A stretch of DNA of 13,580 nucleotides from an uncultured Pseudobdellovibrionaceae bacterium (GCA_934277865.1 CAKQVW010000040.1:1-13580), one strand, 5' to 3'; positions 1-6,668 are shown, counted from the first letter of the stretch. The notes: a model not told the origin generated them from the sequence alone. Numbers and translations are program-made.

Positions 1-910
1 GGTCAATGAAATGGCCAAAGAGGTTGCGACGTTGAACGAAAAAATTCAACAAGTCGAGCTTTCTGGCGGCCACGCCAACGACGAGCGCGATCGCCGCGAT
101 CTTTTGATCAAACAAATTGGCGATCGGATCAACATTCGTTGGGCCGAGGGAAAAGACTCAAGTGTCACGATCACGGCAGGTAACACGGCAGTGTTGGTGG
201 CGGGGTACGATGCCAAACGCCTGGAGGCCAGTGGGACTCCAGAAAAAGGTGGCAAGGGCGAAGGCAACGTCGACATTTTTTATCTCAACAACGAGCGTGC
301 AACTCCGGTTGAAGTGACCGAGCAGCTTGTTGGCGGAAAAATAGGTGGTCTTCTTGAGGTTCGCGACAAGGTGATCTCAGAGCTGATGGGTGATCTCGAC
401 AAGATGGCTTATTCCTTCGCGGCGACGATGAACGACGTTCATCGCCAAGGCTACGATGCCTACAACCGAACGAATCTCGATTTCTTTGAGCTCCCATCGG
501 ATGTCAAACACGCGTCGGCCAATCTCAAAGTCAATCAAGGCATCTTGGAAGACGTCGGGCGCATCGCAACCGGGGGCCAAATGGCCGCACCTGGTGACAA
601 TCGCGTGGCGCTAAAGATGGCTCGGCTTCAGCAAGACAAAGTCATGGGTGGCGAGACCACGCTCGATGAGTTTTACAACAGCATCGTCGGCAAGGTGGGT
701 ATTCACGCCAAGCGTGCCGAGACAGCCAGCGAAACTCAGCGCGATATCGTGAAGCAGCTTTCCAACATCCGCGAAAGTATCAGTGGCGTGAGTCTTGACG
801 AGGAAGCGACGAAGCTGATTGAGCACCAAAAGGCATTTTATGCCTGTGCTCGTCTAATTCGCACGGCTGATGAGATGTTCGATACGGTTTTGAATTTGAA
901 ACGACTCTAA
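1..910 (+). CDS. flgK: Flagellar hook-associated protein 1 FlgK, C-terminal part (5' end outside window)
   Basis: FlgK is the first hook-filament junction protein, exported through the flagellar type III system and assembled at the tip of the hook. The frame is open from base 2 (Val-Asn-Glu before the first Met at 11), so the start lies upstream and about 302 codons are visible. The early stretch, with a heptad-like 'VATLNEKIQQVE' helix followed by 'ANDERDRRDLLIKQIG', is the typical FlgK D1 helix. 'SFAATMNDVHRQGYDA' is the second core helix. The end, 'SGVSLDEEATKLIEHQKAF' followed by 'ADEMFDTVLNLKRL', is the conserved C-terminal D0 coiled coil shared by flagellar axial proteins. Fifteen bases separate it from flgL, so the two are almost certainly one operon. 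No sign of disruption. Confidence 0.95.
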   Translation, partial: VNEMAKEVATLNEKIQQVELSGGHANDERDRRDLLIKQIGDRINIRWAEGKDSSVTITAGNTAVLVAGYDAKRLEASGTPEKGGKGEGNVDIFYLNNERATPVEVTEQLVGGKIGGLLEVRDKVISELMGDLDKMAYSFAATMNDVHRQGYDAYNRTNLDFFELPSDVKHASANLKVNQGILEDVGRIATGGQMAAPGDNRVALKMARLQQDKVMGGETTLDEFYNSIVGKVGIHAKRAETASETQRDIVKQLSNIRESISGVSLDEEATKLIEHQKAFYACARLIRTADEMFDTVLNLKRL

Positions 911-925
911 TGATGGTGCAGTGAT

Positions 926-1951
926 ATGCGGATCGCGGATAAAATGAATTTCGACCAAGTGAACGCCGGTTTGCAAAAAAACCGAAGTGAACTTTCGGAA
1001 TTGCAGAACCAAGCCGCCACTCAGAAGCGGGTCAATAAGCCGAGTGATGATCCGCTTGCGACCACACGCGTGCTGTCGGCTCGCACCAATATTAACTCTA
1101 GCCAGCAGTACATCAAAAATATCAACCAAGCGAAGACGTTCTTGGAGTACTCCGATCAGTCACTCGCCGAACTCACCGAGATCCTCACGCGCGCCAAAGA
1201 GCTTGCGATCTCGCAGGCGTCCGATGGTGGAGCGAATGCCGGTTCACGTGCGGTCACCGCGACGGAAGTTGAACAATTGGTGGGGCAGACGGTTCAGGTA
1301 GGAAATCGTAAGCTAGGAGATCGATTTCTCTTTGGTGGCTATCGCACGACAGAGGCGCCGTTTGATCCGCAAGGTGCCTATCGTGGTGATGCGGGCGAAA
1401 TGAAGGTCGCGATTAATAAAGAGGCCGACGTTTCTATCAATGTTCCGGGTAGTCGGGTGTTTTTGGGTTTGGGAATTCGTGGAAATTCACCCGCCGTGTC
1501 ACCAAATACTCCGGGAGGGGTGACGCCTAATAATGAAGCTACTATTCGAGGCCCGGCCGGCGAGACTGTCACGCCGTCGGCGCCTAGCCAGCTCTCCGCA
1601 ACTTGGCGGAATAGCGGGACGAATGTGTTCTCGGTTTTGCAGGATCTCGAGGTGAGTTTGCGCACCAACTCAAAAGAGGGTGTTCAGGACTCGCTTGATA
1701 GGCTGGATGAGGCTTTGGCGCAGGTTGTACTGGCTCGCTCGGAGGTTGGTTCGCGGCTGGCGACGCTCAACAGCGCGACCGAGAACTTGACCAAAGGAGT
1801 GGTGGATTCTAAAGCGCTCGCGTCGAGCATGGAAGACGTCGACACGTTCGAACTCGTATCAAATCTTACGAAATCTGAAAGCACCTTAAAAGCGTCTCTC
1901 GATTCGTCAGGAAAACTCATTCAACCTAGCCTTCTTGACTTCCTTCGATAG
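926..1951 (+). CDS. flgL: Flagellar hook-associated protein 3 FlgL
   Basis: FlgL (341 aa) is the second hook-filament junction protein, sitting between FlgK and the filament. The N-terminus 'MRIADKMNFDQVNAGLQ' followed by 'ELQNQAATQKRVNKPSDDPL' is the flagellin-like D0/D1 helix, with the near-invariant 'PSDDP'. 'GDRFLFGGYRTTEAPFD' is the conserved turn into the variable D2 domain. Residues about 180-230 (Gly/Pro/Asn/Thr-rich) are the surface-exposed variable part. The C-terminus 'SSMEDVDTFELVSNLTKSES' and 'LIQPSLLDFLR' is the returning D1/D0 helix. The start at 926 gives the usual FlgL N-terminus. There is no good Shine-Dalgarno in the 15-nt gap after flgK, so translation is probably coupled to flgK. 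The next Met (944) would cut into the conserved helix. Confidence 0.95.
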   Translation: MRIADKMNFDQVNAGLQKNRSELSELQNQAATQKRVNKPSDDPLATTRVLSARTNINSSQQYIKNINQAKTFLEYSDQSLAELTEILTRAKELAISQASDGGANAGSRAVTATEVEQLVGQTVQVGNRKLGDRFLFGGYRTTEAPFDPQGAYRGDAGEMKVAINKEADVSINVPGSRVFLGLGIRGNSPAVSPNTPGGVTPNNEATIRGPAGETVTPSAPSQLSATWRNSGTNVFSVLQDLEVSLRTNSKEGVQDSLDRLDEALAQVVLARSEVGSRLATLNSATENLTKGVVDSKALASSMEDVDTFELVSNLTKSESTLKASLDSSGKLIQPSLLDFLR

Positions 1952-1972
1952 CAAAAGTAGCTAAAGCGGCGC

Positions 1973-2001
1973 TCTTTTTCTTCCGTTAAGGGAGAAGAAG
2001 A
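1973..2001 (+). promoter_or_regulatory. 12-bp hairpin in the csrA leader (flgL-csrA gap)
   Basis: A pyrimidine arm (1973-1984) pairs with a purine arm (1990-2001) around the 5-nt loop GTTAA. Twelve consecutive pairs form, two of them G-U. No U-run follows on the + strand, so it is a poor intrinsic terminator for flgL. It lies 45 nt upstream of the csrA start and its 3' arm contains a GGGAG that doubles as a Shine-Dalgarno for the small upstream ORF at 2002. The pairing is seen directly; a regulatory role is inferred. Confidence 0.45.
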
Positions 2002-2038
2002 ATGTTGTACCGGACACTTTGACCAGGACGTTGAAGGA
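1991..2038 (+). promoter_or_regulatory. Cluster of four GGA motifs (putative CsrA-binding sites) in the csrA leader
   Basis: GGA occurs at 1991-1993, 2012-2014, 2026-2028 and 2036-2038, the last inside the csrA Shine-Dalgarno. The third, within GACCAGGACGT, is the closest to the CsrA consensus RUACARGGAUGU (about 8 of 12 positions). In E. coli, csrA represses itself through several sites of which one overlaps the Shine-Dalgarno, so the layout here fits autoregulation. GGA is common in purine-rich leaders, so binding is an inference. Confidence 0.35.
2002..2022 (+). CDS. Possible six-codon upstream ORF in the csrA leader
   Basis: ATG at 2002 is followed by five codons and a TGA at 2020-2022 (Met-Leu-Tyr-Arg-Thr-Leu). 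A GGAG (1991-1994) lies 7 nt upstream, a good ribosome-binding spacing. The ORF ends 23 nt before the csrA ATG. Its Shine-Dalgarno sits in the 3' arm of the hairpin at 1973-2001. Such a short ORF can occur by chance, so translation is uncertain; if translated it would be a leader peptide affecting csrA. Confidence 0.25.
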   Translation: MLYRTL

Positions 2039-2045
2039 GAACCGA

Positions 2046-2273
2046 ATGCTGGTGCTTACCAGAAAACTCGGCGAATCAATTGCGATCGATGACCATATTA
2101 AAATCCGTGTTGTCCAAATCAAGGGCAAGCAGGTTCGTCTGGGGATCGAGGCACCGAAAGATACCAAAATCCATCGCGAGGAAGTTTACCTTGCGATCCA
2201 GAGCCAAAACACCGAGTCGGTTAATACGACAAGTGAATCAACTCGAGCAGTTGCCAAGCTTCTAAAGCCATAA
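2046..2273 (+). CDS. csrA: Carbon storage regulator / translational repressor CsrA
   Basis: CsrA (75 aa) is a homodimeric RNA-binding protein that binds GGA motifs in mRNA leaders and blocks translation; in FliW-containing bacteria its main target is flagellin mRNA. I choose the ATG at 2046 because it gives the invariant N-terminus 'MLVLTRKLGESI' and has AAGGAGA (2034-2040) 5 nt upstream; an in-frame start at 2019 would add nine non-conserved residues. 'RLGIEAPKDTKIHREEVY' contains the RNA-contacting Arg44. The protein is longer than the 61-aa enterobacterial form. It has the C-terminal extension typical of CsrA proteins that are controlled by FliW, and Asn55, which as I recall matters for FliW binding in Bacillus subtilis, is present. 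The leader holds four GGA motifs, one inside the Shine-Dalgarno, suggesting autorepression. Confidence 0.96.
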   Translation: MLVLTRKLGESIAIDDHIKIRVVQIKGKQVRLGIEAPKDTKIHREEVYLAIQSQNTESVNTTSESTRAVAKLLKP

Positions 2274-2624
2274 GTGGCGTTTCGCCCTCCGGGCTTCACT
2301 GCTTTCCGTGCTACTGCGCGGAAAGATCGGGGCGTCGCTTCGGTGGCATTGGTGGAATTAATTAAGGGCCGCAGCGGTGTGTTATGCGTCGCGAAGGCTT
2401 TTCCACAGTGTTTTTCATCTGTTTCACACAGACTTCTCCACTTTGACTGAATTTTTTCTTGCTTAAGGGAAAATCAGGTCACTACGCTTAAGTTTGAGGG
2501 TCGGGTTCGATTTTTCGGGACGATGGTCCAAGCCATTCACCGAAATGAGAGTCCGAGGTGTCAGTTGGATGTCGGGCATTTTTGCACGACAGCGGACGGC
2601 GCTAAAATAGTGCGGAGGGCGTAA
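2274..2624 (+). other. 350-nt csrA-fliW gap with tandem hairpins, no convincing gene
   Basis: I see no coding region here. Right after the csrA stop are two overlapping small hairpins (GGCG-TTT-CGCC at 2276-2286 and GCCC-TCC-GGGC at 2284-2294). A strong one follows at 2302-2325: CTTTCCGTGC, loop TACT, GCGCGGAAAG, ten pairs including one G-U. None is followed by a U-run. The rest is A/T-rich around 2440-2515, where the fliW promoter should lie. GCTTAAG occurs twice 25 nt apart (2461 and 2486). A weak sigma-28-like arrangement, TTAAGTTT (2488-2495), 10 nt, then TTCGATTT (2506-2513), matches the -35 well and the -10 poorly. Confidence 0.4.
2302..2325 (+). terminator. Strong hairpin downstream of csrA (Rho-independent terminator lacking a U-run, or RNA-stability element)
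   Basis: CTTTCCGTGC (2302-2311) pairs with GCGCGGAAAG (2316-2325) around a TACT tetraloop: ten pairs, one G-U. The position 29 nt after the csrA stop is right for a 3'-end structure. The following bases (ATCGGGG) contain no U-run, so classical intrinsic termination is doubtful; it may protect or end the csrA transcript after trimming. Confidence 0.35.
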
Positions 2625-3152
2625 GTGGCAGCCATACAAATTCAGACTTCGCGATTCGGAATCGTTCAATGTGCGGAAGAGGATTTAATCCTGTTCCCCG
2701 AGGGGATTCTTGGATTCGCGGATCTTCGGAAGTTTGTTCTCGTCGATGACCCTTCGGACGAGATTTTCGCTTGGCTACAGAGTTGTGAAATTCCTCAAAT
2801 CGCCTTTCCAGTTCTTGAGCCCGAACTGTTCACGACGAACTACCAATTGAACCTTACCAAGCACGATCTCGAAAGCCTCGACCTGAAGGCCGCGACGGGT
2901 GTTCGTTCTTTTGCAATCATCACGGTTCCAGAAGACCCAACTCAGATGACCGCAAATTTGAAGGCGCCAGTTGTGATCAACGTCGCCAAACGCACAGCTC
3001 GTCAGATTGTTCTTCAAGACAACAATCTCGCGATCCGTGAACCGATTTTCGCCAAGCTGCAAAGCCGTGTGGTCCAAAACCCACAAACGCCGATCAAAAC
3101 TCAGGCGACAGACTGGGGTGTTGCAGTACGCCTCCCAGAGCCCACCGTTTAA
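2625..3152 (+). CDS. fliW: Flagellar assembly factor FliW (CsrA antagonist)
   Basis: FliW is a cytoplasmic beta-barrel protein that binds either flagellin or CsrA. When flagellin is exported, free FliW sequesters CsrA and flagellin translation resumes. The start is GTG at 2625 with GGAGGG (2614-2619) 5 nt upstream. 'LILFPEGILGFADLRKFVLV' (21-40), 'FAWLQSCEIPQIAFPVLEP' (48-66), 'ITVPEDPTQMTANLKAPVVI' (99-118) and 'ARQIVLQDNNLAIREPIF' (125-142) are all classical FliW blocks. At 175 aa it is longer than usual (about 130-150), with an extra C-terminal tail from about 143 to 175 ('QNPQTPIKTQATDWGVAVRL') that I do not recognise. It follows csrA after 350 nt, so it may have its own promoter. Confidence 0.95.
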   Translation: MAAIQIQTSRFGIVQCAEEDLILFPEGILGFADLRKFVLVDDPSDEIFAWLQSCEIPQIAFPVLEPELFTTNYQLNLTKHDLESLDLKAATGVRSFAIITVPEDPTQMTANLKAPVVINVAKRTARQIVLQDNNLAIREPIFAKLQSRVVQNPQTPIKTQATDWGVAVRLPEPTV

Positions 3153-3170
3153 GGTACCTCCTTGTTTTTT
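3151..3170 (+). terminator. Weak candidate terminator at the end of fliW
   Basis: AAGG (3151-3154) can pair with CCTT (3160-3163) over a TACCT loop and is followed by TTTTTT (3165-3170). The stem is only 4-5 bp and overlaps the stop codon, so it is weak. A second candidate lies at 3273-3304: TTAGC, 16 nt, GCTAA, then TTTTTT. Confidence 0.25.
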
Positions 3171-3436
3171 GATTTGCACCGCATAAAAGTGCTGACTTAC
3201 TTCACACAGACGGCTGCAATATATTTGCGTCGCGGTAGGCGTATTGCAATGACCGAAGTGATTCTTCGACCTTTAGCCTTCGGGCAGCTGCGTGCTAATT
3301 TTTTGAAGTCGGCTTTGATTCGCTTTGCAATATCTGCTTCGGCGAGTCGATTGAATTGAAGCGGTAAAACTGATTAACTAAATCGTGCCCTCAACATCTC
3401 CAATCAGAATTGGAACTTAGGAGCGAGGAACTTCCG
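3171..3436 (+). other. Intergenic region upstream of the exported propeller-like gene
   Basis: About 265 nt without a convincing gene. An open frame of 65 codons (3162-3359) has no Shine-Dalgarno, a composition that looks like random translation, and overlaps the candidate fliW terminators, so I do not call it. The stretch is A/T-richer than the flanks. TTAGC (3273-3277) and GCTAA (3294-3298) could form a 5-bp stem followed by six T. The promoter for the gene at 3437 should lie in 3350-3400, but no clear -35/-10 pair stands out. Confidence 0.35.
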
Positions 3437-5104
3437 ATGAAGACCCACACGCGAATTCTAGGTGCTTTGACTCTGTTAGCTCTCGGACCATTTTTTCTGC
3501 CAAGCTACTCATCGGCGAATAAGTCGACATGTGTGGCGCCGAAAGAGTCGTTCCCCGTGAAACACAATGGCTACTACCATCGGATGCATCCATCGGGAAA
3601 CTACTTCATATACACCGATACAAATAGATCCTTCGTTGTCGACATATCGAATAGGGCACAGCCGGTGACGTATAAATCGAAAATGAGGGAAGAGGCCTAT
3701 CCCGTTGAAGCCGCAAAAGGTGGGTGGGAGTTGATTGCAGCGCCTATTGATGGTGGAGGGCGTGGTCCCAAAGGAGGCATGCAGTACTATAGGTTTGGCG
3801 ATTTGACTTCCAGCAAGTCAGGCTCAGCGGCACCCACTTACGAAGATCGAGAGCACGGCGAGTACTATCTCAGTAGCGCTGAGCTGCCTGCATCGACGAG
3901 TCAAACCAAGCGGGTCAGAACGCTTCTTTTTTCCGAGCGACATTATCGAGAGTACGACTTTGAAATGTCGAAAGATGGTTCGATTGCGAAATCAAAAGCA
4001 GGTCCAATTAAACGGCTTTGTGAAAATCTTTTTGGTGCAAAACAGCGCCCGCAAATTACTCCTCAGCAGGAAGAGGCATTGTCTCGGCTCAGACAAGAAT
4101 TCGGATCGTTGGTGCGTGGCGGGGGAGCGACAAAAGTGAACGTCGAGGCTGCCCGCGCTAAAGCTGAGGAAATTTTTAATTTACAGCGCGAAGTCTACGC
4201 TCATTTAGGAGAGCAGTTCGCTACTTTGAATAAGCAACGCAATCTGGCTCTCATTGACCTGGTTGGAGCACAGGCGGCGGTGCAGGAGTTTCGTCCTTAT
4301 CAAGATGCGATGAAGCAGCTGCGAGAGGCGCAAGTGAATTACGACCGGAGACGACAAGATATCTCAAGACCTATTTATGAGGCGCAAAGAGTTCGGCTGC
4401 GTGAAATCGAGACGGCTTATCGAGCAGAACGCCGGGAATCCGAGAGGGGCAGACTCGCCCAAGAGTATACCCGTGTGCAAAACGAGGTGGAACAGGCGAT
4501 TAACCAATCGTTCAATTCCGATCCAGAGGCGCGAAGGCTTCAGGCGACACTGACGGCCGCAGACAAGCTTCGGGTCGAACTTGAGAAAGTAGGTCCGGTC
4601 AAAGTGATGCGCGAACTCGTGAGTCAGATTGGACAACTTGAGGAGGATGCTTCCGACCTGACTGCGAGAAATTTGATTAATCCCATTTTGTCAAAAGACG
4701 GAACTCATGTGGCGGGATTGGTGGGTCGCAGGTTGAACGTGTTTAAGATCAACGACGATGGGACTTGCGAAGTTGTGTTAAAGACTAAACATCGCGCTTC
4801 AAAGGTGAGTTTTAGTTATCCTAAGCAAGGTGAAAACTTAAAGGTGGCCTTTACGACAGAAGGTACTGCACCAAAGTACGAGCAAACTGCCTACGTGATG
4901 GACACGAAAACTGGTCGATCAGAGATCATTTCCGATTCAGGAGACGGGCCTTCCTATCCCGGCTTTTTGCTTGATGGGCGCGTGATGTATCGATCGAGCA
5001 ATGGCATGACCATTGTGGACCCGGAGGCGAAGCAGGGGCGGCAGTGCATTGCAATCGATTCAATTGCACCCAGATCAGGTGGAGAAGGAAGGACTACAAA
5101 ATGA
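3437..5104 (+). CDS. Exported protein: split beta-propeller-like domain with a long coiled-coil insertion, function unknown
   Basis: I do not recognise a named family. The ATG at 3437 is chosen (555 aa) because AGGA (3426-3429) lies 7 nt upstream and it starts a clean signal peptide ('MKTHTRILGALTLLALG', cleavage likely after 'SYSSA'); an earlier ATG at 3410 would bury it. Residues about 26-200 are beta-rich, with a propeller-blade-like turn 'RMHPSGNYFIYTDTNRS' (TolB/PD40 style). Residues about 205-410 are strongly helical, charged and coiled-coil-like ('REIETAYRAERRESERGRL'). From 412 on the beta pattern returns, with 'PILSKDGTHVAGLVG' and 'SYPGFLLDGRVMYRS' again of TolB style. The mature part has four cysteines. 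Likely periplasmic and binding another protein or the cell wall, but that is inference. Its TGA overlaps the next ATG (ATGA), so the two are co-translated. Confidence 0.85.
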   Translation: MKTHTRILGALTLLALGPFFLPSYSSANKSTCVAPKESFPVKHNGYYHRMHPSGNYFIYTDTNRSFVVDISNRAQPVTYKSKMREEAYPVEAAKGGWELIAAPIDGGGRGPKGGMQYYRFGDLTSSKSGSAAPTYEDREHGEYYLSSAELPASTSQTKRVRTLLFSERHYREYDFEMSKDGSIAKSKAGPIKRLCENLFGAKQRPQITPQQEEALSRLRQEFGSLVRGGGATKVNVEAARAKAEEIFNLQREVYAHLGEQFATLNKQRNLALIDLVGAQAAVQEFRPYQDAMKQLREAQVNYDRRRQDISRPIYEAQRVRLREIETAYRAERRESERGRLAQEYTRVQNEVEQAINQSFNSDPEARRLQATLTAADKLRVELEKVGPVKVMRELVSQIGQLEEDASDLTARNLINPILSKDGTHVAGLVGRRLNVFKINDDGTCEVVLKTKHRASKVSFSYPKQGENLKVAFTTEGTAPKYEQTAYVMDTKTGRSEIISDSGDGPSYPGFLLDGRVMYRSSNGMTIVDPEAKQGRQCIAIDSIAPRSGGEGRTTK

Positions 5105-5943
5105 GAATTCGTTTTATGCATTTCCTTGTTGGATTTTTTTCGGTCGGTCTCTGCTTCGCGGCGGCAGATGCCAAGAAGGTCGAAGCAAAAAACGGGACAA
5201 AGTCCGCAATTTCACCCGACACAGAGAAAGCGCGCATCGTTGCTTCAGGAAGTGTTCTTCCAGATGTTGACATATCAAATTGTCGGGCATTGATTGAGTC
5301 AACGGCAATGGAGTTGGGATCTGCTGGAAGCTGGATTGAACAGGCCCCCAAAGTGACGGGTTCTCGCACTTTTCGTACACCGACGAAGCAGATTGGTAAT
5401 TGGCTAGAAATTGAGGTTGCCGCTAGCGGAGCGGTTACGTTGTACACAATTGGCGAGTTGGTTTCAAAGGAAACCAGTTGGAACGCCAATTGCGCGACCA
5501 AGGCAGCCGTGCATCCGGGATTAGGTACAGTCCTGGCAAAAGACGGTGATACGTCGATTAAATCCTTTACGGACACCAACTTGGAAGAGCTGCTTGCGAA
5601 GAATGGGAGCGGTGTTATTTATGTTTGGTCACCAGGAATGTCATTTTCGGCGAAATTCTTGAAAGCCTATCGTGCCTGGGCAAAAAGTAAAAAAATGGAT
5701 TTCGCAATTGTCGTTGATCCGCGCGCAACGATGCGTGAAGTATTGGCCGCTGAAAACACCTATGGGTTTAGTTGGGAGCGAGTGCGGATGAATTCAGTTG
5801 ATCTTTACATGCGAAGCACGACCATCCATTTTCCAACGGCTTTGGTTTTTAAAGATGGTCGAATTCATCGTTCGGAAATCGTAGGGGTCATGTCAGTACA
5901 TGATTTTGAGTCGGAGGTTCAAAAACGACTTTCCAGCCTCTAG
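5101..5943 (+). CDS. Exported thioredoxin-fold-like protein without active-site cysteines
   Basis: 280 aa, partner of the preceding gene (4-nt ATGA overlap, AAGGAAGG at 5085-5092 as Shine-Dalgarno). ATG 5101 begins a signal peptide ('MRIRFMHFLVGFFSVGLCFA', cleavage near 'AADA'). Residues about 53-150 form a beta-rich domain of unknown type with Cys61 and Cys131, a possible disulfide. Residues about 155-280 look like a thioredoxin fold: beta strand 'SGVIYVWSPGM' at the place of the WCxxC motif, helix 'AKFLKAYRAWAKSKKMD', strand 'FAIVVDP', a Pro in 'IHFPTALVFKDGRI' at the cis-Pro position, and the final helix 'VHDFESEVQKRL'. The redox cysteines are replaced by Ser-Pro-Gly, so it should not be an oxidoreductase; a binding or chaperone role is possible. 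Family assignment is by pattern only. Confidence 0.82.
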   Translation: MRIRFMHFLVGFFSVGLCFAAADAKKVEAKNGTKSAISPDTEKARIVASGSVLPDVDISNCRALIESTAMELGSAGSWIEQAPKVTGSRTFRTPTKQIGNWLEIEVAASGAVTLYTIGELVSKETSWNANCATKAAVHPGLGTVLAKDGDTSIKSFTDTNLEELLAKNGSGVIYVWSPGMSFSAKFLKAYRAWAKSKKMDFAIVVDPRATMREVLAAENTYGFSWERVRMNSVDLYMRSTTIHFPTALVFKDGRIHRSEIVGVMSVHDFESEVQKRLSSL

Positions 5944-6003
5944 CCGTTTAAAGCAGCTTCATCGCCAAGACAGGTCTCGGCACTAGTTAGCAAAACTAAT
6001 CTC

Positions 6004-6026
6004 CAAGTTGAGTAGCACTCAACTTG
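6004..6026. repeat. Perfect 23-bp inverted repeat (10-bp arms, 3-nt spacer)
   Basis: CAAGTTGAGT (6004-6013), spacer AGC, ACTCAACTTG (6017-6026). The arms match exactly. It lies 61 nt after the stop of the thioredoxin-like gene and 75 nt before the ATG of the next gene. There is no U-run on either side in either direction, so it is either an operator for a dimeric regulator or a 3'-end RNA hairpin of the upstream operon. The three-nucleotide loop makes a DNA site at least as likely as an RNA one. Confidence 0.6.
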
Positions 6027-6101
6027 AGAACGGGCGCACCTCGCGCAAGAAGAGGGCAACGGGACATTTCCCGATAACCCTTTTTGAAAGTGAGTTTTGC
6101 C

Positions 6102-6668
6102 ATGATCCTTCTTCAGTATTTGAAATCAGTTTCGTTAACGGTTCGGATTGCAGCGGTTGCCGGAGTTTTGTTGGGAGCGTTGGTTGTGACTGAGGCCGAA
6201 GCTAAGTCTTGCAGTCCCACATGTCGATCGACACTTGAGTACGTGCAAAGTGGATTGACCGAGATCTTCGCGCATGAAAAGTGGCAAGCTTCCCACATAG
6301 ACAGTGATCCAACCGACTTTTGGACCGACAAAAGCTGGTTTGCGCGTTTCATGACGGTCAATGGGAAAACTCCAGACGGCCAAGCGTGCACGGTAACTCT
6401 GTTTCGCGGTAGCACCGAGGGCTGGAATGACTACGACCATGGGCAGTTTCCTCTAGTTTGGTACACCGATGCATCGGGCGCCTTCGTTTCACATACTGGA
6501 AGCACGGCTTCGACTCAGAACTCCAAGTACGACGAGCAATCCAAACGTGTGATTCTTGAGTCCTTGTCTGTGCAAGGAGTCGGATGCAGCCAATGGGGCG
6601 GTTGCCCCGTGGAAACCCACACGCTTGCTGAGGTTTCTCAAATCAGAGGTGGTATTAAAAAATCTTAA
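6102..6668 (+). CDS. Small exported cysteine-containing protein, function unknown
   Basis: 188 aa, not recognised. The ATG at 6102 is chosen because it directly precedes a signal-peptide-like segment (hydrophobic about 12-30, 'RIAAVAGVLLGALVV', cleavage near 'EAEA'). In-frame TTG 6084 and GTG 6090 are alternatives, and no start has a strong Shine-Dalgarno (only AGTGAG 7 nt ahead of 6102). The mature protein has five cysteines (Cys37, 41, 96, 162, 168), two of them as 'SCSPTC' and two as 'GCSQWGGC', pointing to disulfides in the periplasm or outside the cell. The middle is rich in Trp/Tyr/Asp ('STEGWNDYDHGQFPLVWY'), with alternating pattern typical of beta structure. It is a single gene, preceded by the inverted repeat at 6004-6026 and convergent with the TraB/GumN gene. 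Confidence 0.75.
   Translation: MILLQYLKSVSLTVRIAAVAGVLLGALVVTEAEAKSCSPTCRSTLEYVQSGLTEIFAHEKWQASHIDSDPTDFWTDKSWFARFMTVNGKTPDGQACTVTLFRGSTEGWNDYDHGQFPLVWYTDASGAFVSHTGSTASTQNSKYDEQSKRVILESLSVQGVGCSQWGGCPVETHTLAEVSQIRGGIKKS

Noticed and set aside
2400..2410. DnaA-box-like TTTTCCACA
   Set aside because: Single imperfect match with no cluster, no AT-rich unwinding element and no dnaA/dnaN nearby.
2423..3211. 11-mer TTCACACAGAC occurring at 2423 and 3201
   Set aside because: Pairs of identical 11-mers are expected by chance in a window of this length; no shared context around them.
3162..3359. 65-codon + strand frame after fliW
   Set aside because: No Shine-Dalgarno, no recognisable pattern, and overlaps candidate terminator structures.
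6070..6077. CCCGATAA resembling a sigma-28 -10 upstream of the gene at 6102
   Set aside because: No matching -35 at the proper distance and only 24 nt from the start codon.
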